Shown: one piece after another, positions 12,843 to 24,800 of the stretch
Position numbering within the stretch: position 1 is the stretch's first letter
How the letters are laid out: every line of letters begins with the position of its first letter
Assembly: GCA_037074765.1 (NCBI GenBank)
Contig: JBAMDO010000257.1
Span: forward strand, 1 to 64,000
Length of the DNA stretch: 64,000 nt
Source of the DNA: Mansonella perstans
Taxonomy: Eukaryota > Nematoda > Chromadorea > Rhabditida > Onchocercidae
Direction: 5' to 3'
The notes under the pieces: model-generated
Databases searched by the model: none
The model's input: only the letters and a program-made list of their open reading frames with translations
Told to the model about the DNA's origin: nothing
Program-made: the position numbers and the translations under genes

Positions 12843-15800
12843 AACATTTATTTCACATCATTTGAAATGCTTTAATAATAATTATAATGCAGATGCAACA
12901 TGAATAATCCAGGTAAGTTAACTGGAAATAATTATCAATACTTTAGAAAATATCTCTAAATCATTTATTATTTTCGAGAATTCTAAAAATAAAATTTATT
13001 GAAAAAAGAAAAAACGATTAATGATGAGGAACACTTTCATCATTTCCTCTATTTTTCAAATGCTGCAATTTGGTCTTTTTTTTTATTAAACTCCAGTTAA
13101 TGAAAACGTTTTCATCGGGAGTAGTGAACAAATTAAGTTTGATGGAAATGGAATTGAAATGTGATTTTCAGGCTTGAAATTAAATTTGTCACAAGATTGT
13201 TGAAAAAAAAAACAGAACAAACATTTGAAATTGTTTTTTTTTTTTTTTTAAATTAAAAATAGATTGCATTATTTATTTGCACATGTTTAGTATGCAACCA
13301 TTTATGCATCACATGTATGTGGCATACATTTGTTGCCTGTGCACTAAGTATACCTATAATCTATATGTGTATATTTATCTGTTATCAGCTGATAATTTTC
13401 AGTTCATCGCACAAATAATGACAGAAGACATTTTCATGCCCGTTGAGCGATTTGTGACAGCGAATTATCAAAATTTGATTTTCATTTCAAAAGTATCAAT
13501 TTTCAAAATATTTTTTTTCAATTTTCTCTATTTCAAGAATATTTATTCTATTTATGAAAAAAAAATAAAAATTATTCAATAAAAAAATTAATAGTTTTCA
13601 ATTTCATTAAATGTTTGAAATAAAATCAAATGGGTAGTTGTAATAAATCAAAAAAAAAGACGAACGAAATTTTGTTTTGAAAAATTGAATAACAATCAAT
13701 TAAATGCGTGCAGAATTTCAAATAAATTAGTAATTTTATAATTATTACAAAGCAAAAAAAAAAAAAAAACAAATAATTAATTGAACTTTTCTGTTTCTCT
13801 TGAAATATTCAAATTTAATTGAATTATTAATATCATTGTAACATTTGGTTTTTTTAGCCAATGAAGTAATTTTTGTAAAGAATTGATTATTGATTGAATT
13901 TTGAAAATTTTTTTGTCTAATCAATCAAATTTTAAAAAAAAAGTTGCCGAATTTGAAAAAAAAAGAAAAAAAAAGAAGGAAAGATCATTTTCACCGTTTT
14001 TTTTCAGAGGTTTCAAATAAAAGTGCATAACAAGGATGCTAAAACCGGACCAAATTAAAATTTTCGTTTCGCTTCCGTTTTTGCTGTCTCATTTTTATAT
14101 GTGTAAAAAAAAACTACTATACCGTATCAGTAATATGGTAAAGAAAACAAGAAAACAAAAAAGAAAAAAAGAAAAGAAAAAAAGAGAAAAAGAGAAAAGA
14201 AAAAAATGAAAAAGATGGTTTTAAAATTTCATCTGTTCCTCTTCTTGTCAACTCAATTTTCTGGGAATAATTCTCTCATCATTGTCGCGTCTATTTTTAC
14301 CAGTAAATTTTTTTCTTTTCAAAATCACGATATTTTTCATTTTTAAGCTTTAAATAAATGCATGAAGAGCCTAATAAACAATTTTTGCTTATTTTTAAAT
14401 TATATATTTTTAATTTTTAGGAATTATGTTTTTAGTAATTTATTTTCAAAAATATTTTTCAAATTAATTTTAACTTTTTTTTTCTCAAATTTAAATAAAC
14501 AAGCTTGATTATAGTTATTTTATATGGGCAATTGTTATTTTAACAATTTTTTTCCGCTCCCTACCAAATTATTTTCTGTCATTCTGTTTTTTTCTACATT
14601 GAGTAAGCGTTTAAATGAAATGAATTGATAGAAAAAAATAAATGTGAAACTTTCCCAGACAGATTAATATCACCGATATGTTGAAATTGAAGAATTTGAA
14701 AATGATTGAAATTGAAGTTTTTTTTTTTTTAAATTTACTCATGGATTTGTTAGTTTCAATCATCATTTCTTCCTCGCTGCAAAAATTGATAAAATCTTAT
14801 TGCGAAGTGATGAATTTGCTAAATGATTTGAGTATCTATTTAGCTAATGAATTTTCTTATTTACCAAAAGAAAGAAAAAAAAAATAATAAAACTTCGATT
14901 AACCTTTTAACCTTTTGCTATATTTAACGTCTTGAACTTTTAACCTCTTGATTTATTGATTAATTACAAGTAGAAAAATTCGACTTTTTAAAATTCAATT
15001 AATTTATTAAGAATAAATTTAACAATTTCAGTAATTTTTTCTTATGGGAATTTAAAATCATTTTTTTTTAATTTAAATAATTTGTCATGAATGTATATAA
15101 ATTTAATAATTTCAATAGTTTTTTCAAACGGGAATTCAAAGTCATTTTCTATTTTTTTTCTGCATAGATATACCCTAAAAAATTAGTGTTAAATGATTGA
15201 ACTTAAATAATTCAACTATGTTAACAAGTATTAATAATTAGTACAAATATCAGTTGCAGTAGTTTTTACAAAAGTAATTTTACAAGTAAACACTGAAATG
15301 AAATCATGATTGAAAAATGATGCGATTTTAGAGTTTATGAAATTATTGAATTAATAAATGTATAAAATTTCTTAAATCAAATGAAGCTATGTGAAGTTTA
15401 TGACCAAAAAAAAGTCAAAAATTTTGCCGGAAAAAGGAAAAAAATTCCTTCTGAAAAAATTTTATTTGATCCGATATTAATACATAATTTGCATCATCAA
15501 TTATCTGCAACCAACGATATCATTTTGCAAATGTTAAAATTCCTTTTTCATTCATATTTTCTATTTAAAGTTTCTTTTCATCTCATATTCTGTATAATTG
15601 GTTGTATTTTTTTTTTCCTCATCGAGATTGCTTTTCACTTTTTTGAAAATTATTTTGGTATATTACCCTTAATGGTGCAATATAATGTGCTTATTTTGAA
15701 TACAGTGATAATTAATTAATAATACCAATTTAATTGACTGTCATATGCTATTTACTACTCCTTCATATCCCGGGCATAATCTTTCAAGGACGGCAACATT

Positions 15801-16059
15801 GGTGTTGTTGTTGTTAAATTATTTATTTCAACTTTTATTTGTGTTCTTTTCCATTCAAATTAATCCATACTTTTCAGGATGGCTTTTTTTTCTGTCCTTT
15901 CCATAATGCTAAGAAGATAGGCGACTTTTTTTTTTAGTATTGATTATGTTGAGAGTTAAAAATAACGAAAGTATAAGAATTCAAATAAACGATCATTCGA
16001 AGTTCATCATCCCTTCTGTTTCTTTCTTTCGTCTAATTGAGAACGAATATTGGGACACA

Positions 16060-16399
16060 CACATACATACACATACACATACATGTATATATATCTTTGC
16101 CAACTAACAAGAAGATTCATAAATGAATTTAGTAGATATTGGTGATGATACTATTCCTATTTGAACTATGAGATGTGATTAAATACACAAACATACATAC
16201 CTACATACAAATGCATAAAATATACAAACCACACACATCCACACACATATATGAGTTATTTGATGATGACCATACGATGATTGTCATCAAATTACAATTT
16301 CTGTTTTCATTTTTGCTGTAGCCTACATACATGTGTGAGTATTTATGTGTGGGTATTTATATGACCCACACATAAACACATAACACACAAACACACACA

Positions 16400-16479
<80 letters not shown>

Positions 16480-16545
16480 TATACACACACATGAGTTATT
16501 TGATAATGACCATACGATGTTTTCATTTTTGCTGTAGCCGTAAGA
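16060..16545. repeat. (AC)n microsatellite cluster with duplicated flank
   Basis: Long AC tracts occur at about 16340-16495, with smaller ones at 16060-16120 and 16180-16250. The sequence TGAGTTATTTGATGATGACC...TTTTGCTGTAGCC occurs at 16252-16323 and again, shortened, at 16492-16539. The repeat and its flank were therefore duplicated together. Confidence 0.8.
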
Positions 16546-17029
16546 GTGATGATATCAATAACGGAAAATGTTGATGACCAGATGAGAGTCATTGTATCGC
16601 AATTTTTTTTTTTTTTTCTCTCAATTTCTCATATAACAGCAATCAAGGAGATATTTGAACCGGAATGATTAAATTTCAACACTAAAACTTTTCTATCGAT
16701 CTCTTTACTTCAGATTATTATTTTTCAACTTTTCAATTTATTTCAATCCAATTTCGATTTCCAATTGAACTTTCTGAATTCACTGAGTGCATGCATGTAA
16801 ATTGTAGAATAAGATGATGGAAAAACGATTTTATGATCGATAAAACTTTCATCTATTTTGAACAATTTTTTTTTCAACTAATTTTTTTAAAGATATATTT
16901 TACAATATTTTTTTTTTTTCAGTTATGCTTTTAAAAATTATGCATAATGCTCAAAATTCATCTCATAGCTTGAGAATACTGTGCTTACATGTATGAAGTG
17001 TTTGTTTATGAATGATCCAGAACTACATG

Positions 17030-18762
17030 TTTTTTATGCCATATGTTTGAATCGTGATCATTGTAAACTGATGATCTGATTAATGATCTAATCTGATTAG
17101 AGATATTTCAAATTTAATCAATAACTACCAACGAGAAGCCGGATCGAGTAATTTCCTTCTTTTTTTGTTACCGTAATTTATTTTTATTGCAGCATGCTAC
17201 AAAGCACTTTTTTTCGGTGACATTTAAATTTTAAATAATCAACAAATATTTTGCATAAATTGTTTAAAATAGATTTTATTACATTTCCAATTTGCATTTT
17301 TCTCTATTATTTCAATCTTATGTTAATTCTTACGATTTCTCATCCATAAATATTTCTGTTGTCGTTATATCATCGAAATAATTATTCGATTCGCGTAATT
17401 TCATTCATCAATGCTGAATTCTCTTAATCATTTTTCATTCTGAAAATTTGTACAGAGCAATGTTATGAAATCAAGGGGATCAAAGGGAGAGGGGTCAAAG
17501 GCTAGGGTATAATCTTCACTGTATGAAATTAGCTCGTTTTAAATGTGCGCAAACAATTTGTTTGGATTACTATTTGCATATAGAAATTATTTTTGAAAGT
17601 TTTCTCCTAAGATTTATCGAATTTCGAATTTTTGAAATGAAAAAAGTAAAGAAATTAATAAACTAAGGAGAAAAAAAAATCCAAAATGCATGATGATTAT
17701 GCTGCGAATCATTATCAAATATATGATGATTATGTTGCGAATCATTATCAAATATATAGTGATTATGCTTAGAATCTTATTATCTCTTTTGCTTAGTTCA
17801 TAAAGTGATAAAAACTTGAAAAATTTATTTCATATTTTTTTTAATTTTTTTTTTGAAAGTTATCAATTACCACTTTTTAAATGTTAATCATCATATCGAT
17901 TATTATAAATATACATGCATAATAGTGTCAGTAAGAATTAAGCATTAAATTTTTTTTCAACTTTTTGAAAAAATTCTGCTATAAAATTCATTCATATTTC
18001 TCTTGTTAAATTAATTTCTCAACTGTTTAATTGTAGTAATTAATATTAATTACAAATTAGCTGGAAATTAGAAATTGATTAGAAAAATTAGAAATTAGAA
18101 AAAATTATCAATTAAAAATGATTTATTTTGTTAATTAGTGACTCAAATGCTTAATTGCATCTTTTTTTAACTTTTATTAAAATTTTATTTCGAATTTTTG
18201 CAAATATATCATTTTCTAATTGGAATGAATATCCGATATTAAAAGCATCATGATAGTGGAAAATCGTCATTTGTTATGTACACAACTGAGCAGCTTATTT
18301 ATCTTATCACCTGAATCAGTTCATTCATTTTTGCAGCGGCTGCTCAAATCTACGTAATGTGCTGCCCAAAATTTTGATCGGTTGTTGGTCAGCAGCGAAA
18401 CTGATAGGCAAGATTACGAAGTTTTGAAGAAAGAATGAAGAAAAATATATATATATACATATATATATATATGTATATATAGAGAGGGAGAGAGAGAGGG
18501 AGAGAGAAGTAACAAATGTTAAGCAATAAGTATTCAGCGATAATTAAAAAGATTCTGTAGGTAATGTTTTATGCTAATGTTTGAATCGCAGTCATTGTAA
18601 ACTAATAACATATATACTACTTATTTCTGATTAATGAGAGATATTTCAAATTAATCAATAACTACCAATAAAAGCCGGATCGAGCATTTGCTTTCTTTTT
18701 TTTTTTTCCGTAATTTATCCTTTTATAGTATGCCACAAAGCACTTTTTTTTCGGTGACATAT
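17030..18762. repeat. Dispersed ~200-bp direct repeat, two copies 1.5 kb apart
   Basis: Copy A (about 17030-17225) and copy B (about 18566-18762) share, in order, ATGTTTGAATCG, CATTGTAAACT, AGATATTTCAAAT, AATCAATAACTACCAA, AGCCGGATCGAG, CCGTAATTTAT and CACAAAGCACTTTTTTTCGG or near variants. A 33-bp tandem repeat (GATGATTATGCTGCGAATC...) lies between them at 17691-17777. This may be an old mobile-element remnant. No terminal repeats or coding capacity were found. Confidence 0.65.
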
Positions 18763-19179
18763 TAAGCTGACAAGAGACAAAAGACTCAGTAACAAAAGAC
18801 CTAAATGACCTTTAACATCCTCACCTATTTGTAATTTGTTTTCTACAGTCACAAAAAAAGTCGCATGAATATATAAAGCAAAGTTTTACTGAAGCAAATT
18901 TTTTTTAGGATAAGCTTTATCGATGTTATCCGTAATTTTATGGAATGAGGCTCAAGGATTAAAAATTATTTTGTGCATTTAAAATATTAATTGACTTTTT
19001 TAATTCGTCACTAATAATATTTAAATTTGAATTGACGGGTAATTTTTACCTAAATGATTATTGCAGATAATTTTGAGAAGCATTGTTCATTTCATAAACT
19101 TTATATCAAATAATTTTAGTGCAAATGTTCTTTCACAAATGTACTATTTCCCGGTTATTTTACTAATATCAGCCTCCTA

Positions 19180-19270
19180 CAATATTTGCTTGAATTGCAT
19201 GCAGACTATACCGCAGATTTGCTTGGAAGATCGCATGCAGACCATACAGAAGATTTGCTTGAATTGCAAT
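19180..19270. repeat. ~36-bp imperfect tandem repeat
   Basis: Units built on ATTTGCTTGAATTGCATGCAG and the variants CAGATTTGCTTGGAAGATCG and AGATTTGCTTGAATTGC occur in succession. A 34-nt A run follows at 19747-19780. Confidence 0.6.
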
Positions 19271-19744
19271 GTAGAATATGTAGCATTTTATTGCTTTTTT
19301 TTTTATTTTAATTTTTGAAGACTTATGATTTTAAAACAAAAATCATTTTGATGAATGTTTTTTTGTTTGCATACAAATTTATTGCAGTGCATTCTCATGC
19401 TTATTGCTTTTGCTGGACATTGTTACTGATAAGCTTTCAGTTAATAACTTTTGCTTAACTTCAGTTTATTTTACAATACAATCAAATATACAATGTTATC
19501 GTATTATAGCACATTTAAATATTTCATGTAAAAAAAAGTAAAAGTATAGAAATTTTTTCATGTGAAAGAAAAAGGACAATTTTTTGTCACATCATTGATA
19601 TTTATTCACAATTATTAAAATGCTATTAATGAAGTTCGATAATCAATGACCATAGCTAACGTGATATAAGTGCTGTAAAATTATCAGTGTAGTGCGATCT
19701 ACAGTACTTGTATTGTTTTTTTTTTTATGTCTTTAAAAGAAATG

Positions 19745-19781
<37 letters not shown>

Positions 19782-20593
19782 GATAGCTTACAAGAGTATA
19801 ATTCATGAATTAAAAGATATGATATAGTCGTTTGATTTCTTATTCCCTTGAGAAATGAATAATTAAAAATTATTTTAGAATTTTCGTAATTAATTTCGAA
19901 GGATTGAATTTTGGCAAAATTTAAAGTGACTTACTTGTATTAATCTTATAATAGTTCAAATAAAATTGCTTAAATTTTACATTTCAATAATTTCAAAGAA
20001 TTATTATGGATTTTATTTTAATTTGATGTCCTCTGTTTCAGTTATCTATTTAAATGATCATTTTGATTTCATTTGAAATAGGCTGTGATTAAATTGTTCC
20101 TCTTTCGTTCTTTCACTTTTCTGTTTACCATTGTGCAAAAAAGATTATTTCCCGAGAAAATCTAATTTCTAGTCTTTTTCTTTTCTTTCCAATAAGAATA
20201 GAAAGGAAGATTCAGCGTATGAAGGAGCATCTCAAGTGTTACTTAAAGATATACTCTTATTTTTGTCGAGTGTAAATAGCATTATCTGTATGTCAGTCCA
20301 TTTTGTTTGCAAAAATGCTGTCACAAGAGGTGATTAAATTTTTGAAATGGAAAAACTTCACTGCATTACCTTCACTTTTTTTTCCAATTCTTTAATGTAC
20401 AAATTCTATTCGTTATTTTGATTCAATTCAATATTTCAGGCTTTTTCGGGATTTTGTGTGGATGTTTTTATTCGGATATCAGTTATAAACTTGGCCTAAC
20501 TTCTTAATAATTCGAAATATGAATTGTGACTAGTCTGGAGTAGTGTATGTCGGAGTAACAGAATTGTTATTCATGATAGGATAGACGATAAGA

Positions 20594-20888
20594 ATGAATC
20601 CAAATAGTTTGGCCATTCCAACATATGATGAATTAATTCCCTGGAGGGGCTCTTCCCGATTTGTAAAATACTAATGTCAGACTGCTGCACTTGGAAGGTA
20701 TATTCGTCTGCTGCATTTTTATATTTAGTAATGTTGGAATTAAAAAAAGATATTGCTGTAAATGAACGTCCTAATCATCAGCAAATAATTTCTGGTATCT
20801 TTAGAGAGAACACCTGGAATGGAAGAAATATTTTGACACCCTAATTCCTCGATTCAAAACTATGCGTAGAATACCGCCTATCAATTAA
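20594..20888 (+). CDS. Candidate two-exon small gene, 50-residue basic protein
   Basis: Exon 1 (20594-20662) starts at an ATG with an upstream in-frame TAG and ends TTT|GTAAAA in phase 0. Exon 2 (20805-20888) follows a good acceptor (CTGGTATCTTTAG) in phase 0 and ends at TAA. The joined product is 50 residues. It starts MNPNSLAIPTYDELIPWRG and ends KTMRRIPPIN, with a Trp/Lys/Arg-rich middle (LEWKKYFDTLIPRFK). It has no signal peptide or membrane segment, and I do not recognise a family. Codon balance is less AT-extreme than in the surroundings. Support comes from two exons of compatible phase and the amino-acid composition. The alternative is 5' UTR of the adducin gene, which starts 950 bp downstream. 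Confidence 0.4.
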
Positions 20889-21030
20889 AAATATCTCAAA
20901 AAGAGCCTTATAACTGAGATGATGGTAGGCAATTATAAACTTTTACCATCACTAATTCCATTTTGATTACATATGCTAAAAAAATTTTCCAGAATTTATT
21001 CGTAGTTAGTATTTCCAATATACCGGAAAG

Positions 21031-21319
21031 CACAATCGTTTTATGATGGTAGTATCATTACCTGCTAGTTTATGAATGAATATATCCGCACTTATAATAC
21101 GGATTCACGATATCATAATTAGAAACAAAAAATCCGGCCAAGCAAATAAAATCCGAAAATTCTCTGGCTGCAAAGTACAATTGTTTTGTGATGGTAGCAT
21201 TGTTGTCTGTTAGTTTATGAATGAATATATCCGCATCTTTAGAACAGACTTACAATACTGATAATTAGAAACAAAAAATCCGGCCAAGCAAATAAAACCC
21301 GGAAATTCTAAGCTGCAAA
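21031..21319. repeat. Two-copy tandem duplication, ~145-bp unit, upstream of adducin
   Basis: Unit 1 (about 21031-21173) and unit 2 (about 21174-21319) share TTTATGAATGAATATATCCG, GAAACAAAAAATCCGGCC and AAGCAAATAAAA, with a diverged start (CAATCGTTTTATGATGGTAG against CAATTGTTTTGTGATGGTAG). The array lies in the presumed 5' flank or UTR of the adducin gene. Confidence 0.8.
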
Positions 21320-21835
21320 TAGGATGTTCAAGAAGACCAGCAGGATTTGAGAAAATTGTAACCGTAAATTGAAGATAGTACGAATATATAGGATAATAGA
21401 AAGATTGATAAGATTATCGAAAAAGCATAACATTTTAGCAATTATTGAAAGCGAAAAAGAAAAGGATAGCGTAGTGATTGAGGAGTTAGTGGAGAATGAT
21501 AGAGTTTGCGAAGGAGCTTGTTAAATTATCGTTTGGGTTTGGAATACATTTTGCGAAACTTTTCATTAACCATAAATTAGGTGAATGTGTTTCGTACTTC
21601 GGCTGTCCTATGGGGGATCTGTTGATTGGGAATTAGAAATTCGGGTTTAAATAATCCGGTTCAAATTTGCTGTTTCGAGTTTTCGATTGGAAATTGAATA
21701 ATTCGAATTTAAGTGACAATTCAGTTCAATTTATTGTTGAAGATATTTGCAATTGTATTTTTTATTGTCGACAGAGTATGTGTTGCTGAAATTCGCTTAA
21801 CATGTTTCTCATTTGTTCCTTTTTTTTTGGGCATT

Positions 21836-24800
21836 ATGCCTAGCAAGGCGAATGCTGCACCAAATGGAACGGCTGAACGTTCGTTTATCAATTTTGATCC
21901 GGATGATCCGGAATATATCAAGGAATTGCAAAGGCCAGCAGCTATTAAGGTTATATTTTCTTTAGTATGATTTATCGTTTAATAGCAGTGTTCCAGCCGT
22001 TCAATTTGGTATATTCATTATTGTCTTAATGAAACTTAAATTTAATGAAGGCTTTGAAATATGCCTATATTTGTACTTGTGTGCTTGTTGCTTGTTTGCC
22101 TTCATTAAATTTAAGTTACATTAAGACAGTAATTAATATACCAAATTCAACGGTCAAAACACTTTATGGATGTTCTTTCATCCCTCATTTGTTCACTGAT
22201 GGATGTTGTAGTAAGGAATATTTTTATCTCGCTTTTATTACGACTCTTTTGATCTTTTCTCAGTTTTTTATTTTGTTGTTTTTTTTTTTTTTTTTTTATT
22301 TTTTTTTACTTTTTGTTATTATAAGTTCACAGTAAGATGTCATTGCTGTTGCTGCGTAAGCAATGTAATATTGTAATTACTTGCAGGAAGACTTGTCCGA
22401 GATGGAAAGGCGAAAACGGGTGCAGGAAGTGTTGGAGTCAAAAAGTTTTTGTAGAGAACTAGAGGAATTAATTAAGCAGGAGAGTGAAAGCCACAAAAGT
22501 GATCCGGATCATTTGAAAACTTTGCAGCGGCTTTCTGAACTTACCCTTCCGCCTGGCCAAATTGCAGGACCTAGTCTTCATAATATTGGTTAATTTTTCA
22601 AATCATGATCTTTTTGATCGGAGTTGAAACAGCTATATTCTATTCTTGACAGAATTGTAGAACTTACGTTATCAAAATATCAGTTCGATGATAATAGTGG
22701 AATTTCATTTTTGCTACCTTACGTTTTTTACAATATCCGTTTCCTCACATAAATGATTTAGGAGTTGGAGCTGTGTTACCCATTGCCGATCTCAAAGGAA
22801 ATAGTATTTACACGCGAACTGAAAGACTGTTCAGGAACAAATTAGCTTCGCTGTATCGTCTAGTGGACCTTTTTCAGTGGTCGCAAGGAATTTACAACCA
22901 TATCACAGTAAGGACGATTGTTTCTCCTGTGTTTTGATATTTATGAAGAAACTTGAGCATGCTCGAAATGTTATTTATGAAGATTGGTCTTTAGAAATTT
23001 CGAAATGTTTTTATAGATAATTTAACGTTCTTGAAATAATTGCATAAAAAATTGTGCTGGTGCTTTAACCATCACGTCTTCATGAAGGATTACTTTTTAA
23101 TACTCGTAACTACGCTGCATACGGGATGTTAGCATATGCTTTCACAAATTTAATTATGATTCGCCGAAAGACAGTTAATACTACTCTGGTGATTTTATGA
23201 ACATTATGAAAGATTTCTCATGATTTTCAGCTGAAGCTGCCGGATTCAGAAGAGCTTTTGATTAACCCATTCGGTTTATTATACCATGAAATTACCGCTA
23301 GTTCGCTAATAAAAATTAACATTGATGGTGAAATCATTGATCGTGGTTCCACCAAATTAGGAATGAATCAGGTAAATATTCTCATACTCATCTCTTTTCC
23401 CTTATTGTTTTATTGTCATTACAGATATTATTTGTTTTATTGGGACTCAAAGAATTAATTATTGTTAGGCAGCCTATGTTTTGCACGCAGCAATTCACAA
23501 AGCACGTCCAGACGTGAGATGCGTTCTGCATATGCATACTGCTGTTGTATCTGCAATTTCATCAATGAAATGCGGTCTTCTACCACTTTCACAGGAAGCA
23601 ATGATCATTGGTCCTGTAGGTTATCATGATTATCAGGTATGGTTTTGTTTTTTATTCTAAACAAATTCTAATTTTAACTCTAACAAATTCTAATGTTTAT
23701 TGTAGTTTAAAAATTTTTGATGAAGGAGGTAAAGATACATATCTTAAGCGCTTGAAATAAATTTCCAGGGTATATTGGATGATGAGTCTGAAATGGAATC
23801 AATTGTCAAGGATCTCGGCGATAAAAATGTAAGTTCTCTAAATTTTACTATTTTTGCATCTAGTGGAAATTGATGTGCGAAGTAATCGGTTAAAATCGTC
23901 CAGTCGCTAGGGCGTCATTTTGGATACTGCTGAAATACCTAGTAGGTCAGATCCAGTCCTTCGAGTTCTTCAGGCAAGTGTTTTTCACTTAGGTTTCAGT
24001 CTGCCAAAATTACTCAGGTGATCATAGCAAATAAATTGTCTTACAGTATCGAATGCGATGGAAGCAAGTTTACATTTGCCATTGAAGCATAGGTTTGTTA
24101 ATAGTAAAAGATGGTCGTTACTATCTTAAGAATACCAGGATTACATATTTATATGAATTTTAATTATTTCAGACGAAATCTTAAATTCTATATTTTATAT
24201 ATCCATTTTTGTGATTAGGTTTGCATGTTGTGCATTTTTTCTTTTTTTTTTTTTGAATGGAGAGTGGTTTTTAGATAGTATGTTTTGCATTTTTTTCATC
24301 CCGAAAGAAATGCTGGCTCACCTCTGTGTGAAATGTTTGGTGAGGATTTTTAGGTTATGTTAATGCGGAGTCACGGATTTGTAGCGTGTGGTGAATCTGT
24401 TGAGGATGCTCTCCATCTTGCTTTCAATATGGTCATCGCTTGTGAAACTCAGGCACGCCTGGCTTTTTGTATTTTTTTCAAGAGTAATATTAGTGGCGGT
24501 AGTCATTTAAGCATTCATTCATTTTTTACGATAAAATCATTATTTATTGCTCTTTATAATATTAGCACAGAAATTTGTAGTGATTTATCACTTCCGTAGT
24601 TTCTCATTTGAGATTACCTTGCAGAAGGAAATCCTGAAGCAGACATTTCGGTTGTTTTTTTTTCCCTTTCAAAATTCTTAGAGTAATAACCACTTTCTAT
24701 ATATTGAAAACGTGTTTGCAGACCACATGGGAAAGGTTAGTAACAAACTAATCTTATTTAAAAAACACTGAGTATGGAGATCGTAATGCATGCTATGTTT

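Larger units (their letters stand above)
2102..20593. other. Gene-poor 18.5-kb region with repeats and isolated exon-like segments
   Basis: No recognisable protein family is encoded here. Most open frames are AT-rich, Phe/Ile/Lys-rich and lack splice context. The stretch holds microsatellites, poly-A/T runs, duplicated segments and a 5S-like sequence, all listed separately. A few short segments are flanked by good acceptor and donor signals and look coding: 6923-6950, 9547-9632, 10671-10741, 12896-12915, 18337-18353 and about 20199-20335. They could be small exons of a long gene, or chance. I could not chain them into one reading frame. Confidence 0.5.

Noticed and set aside
16323..16592. Minus-strand Cys/Val-rich frame of 89 codons
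   Set aside because: It is a read-through of an (AC)n microsatellite, not a gene.
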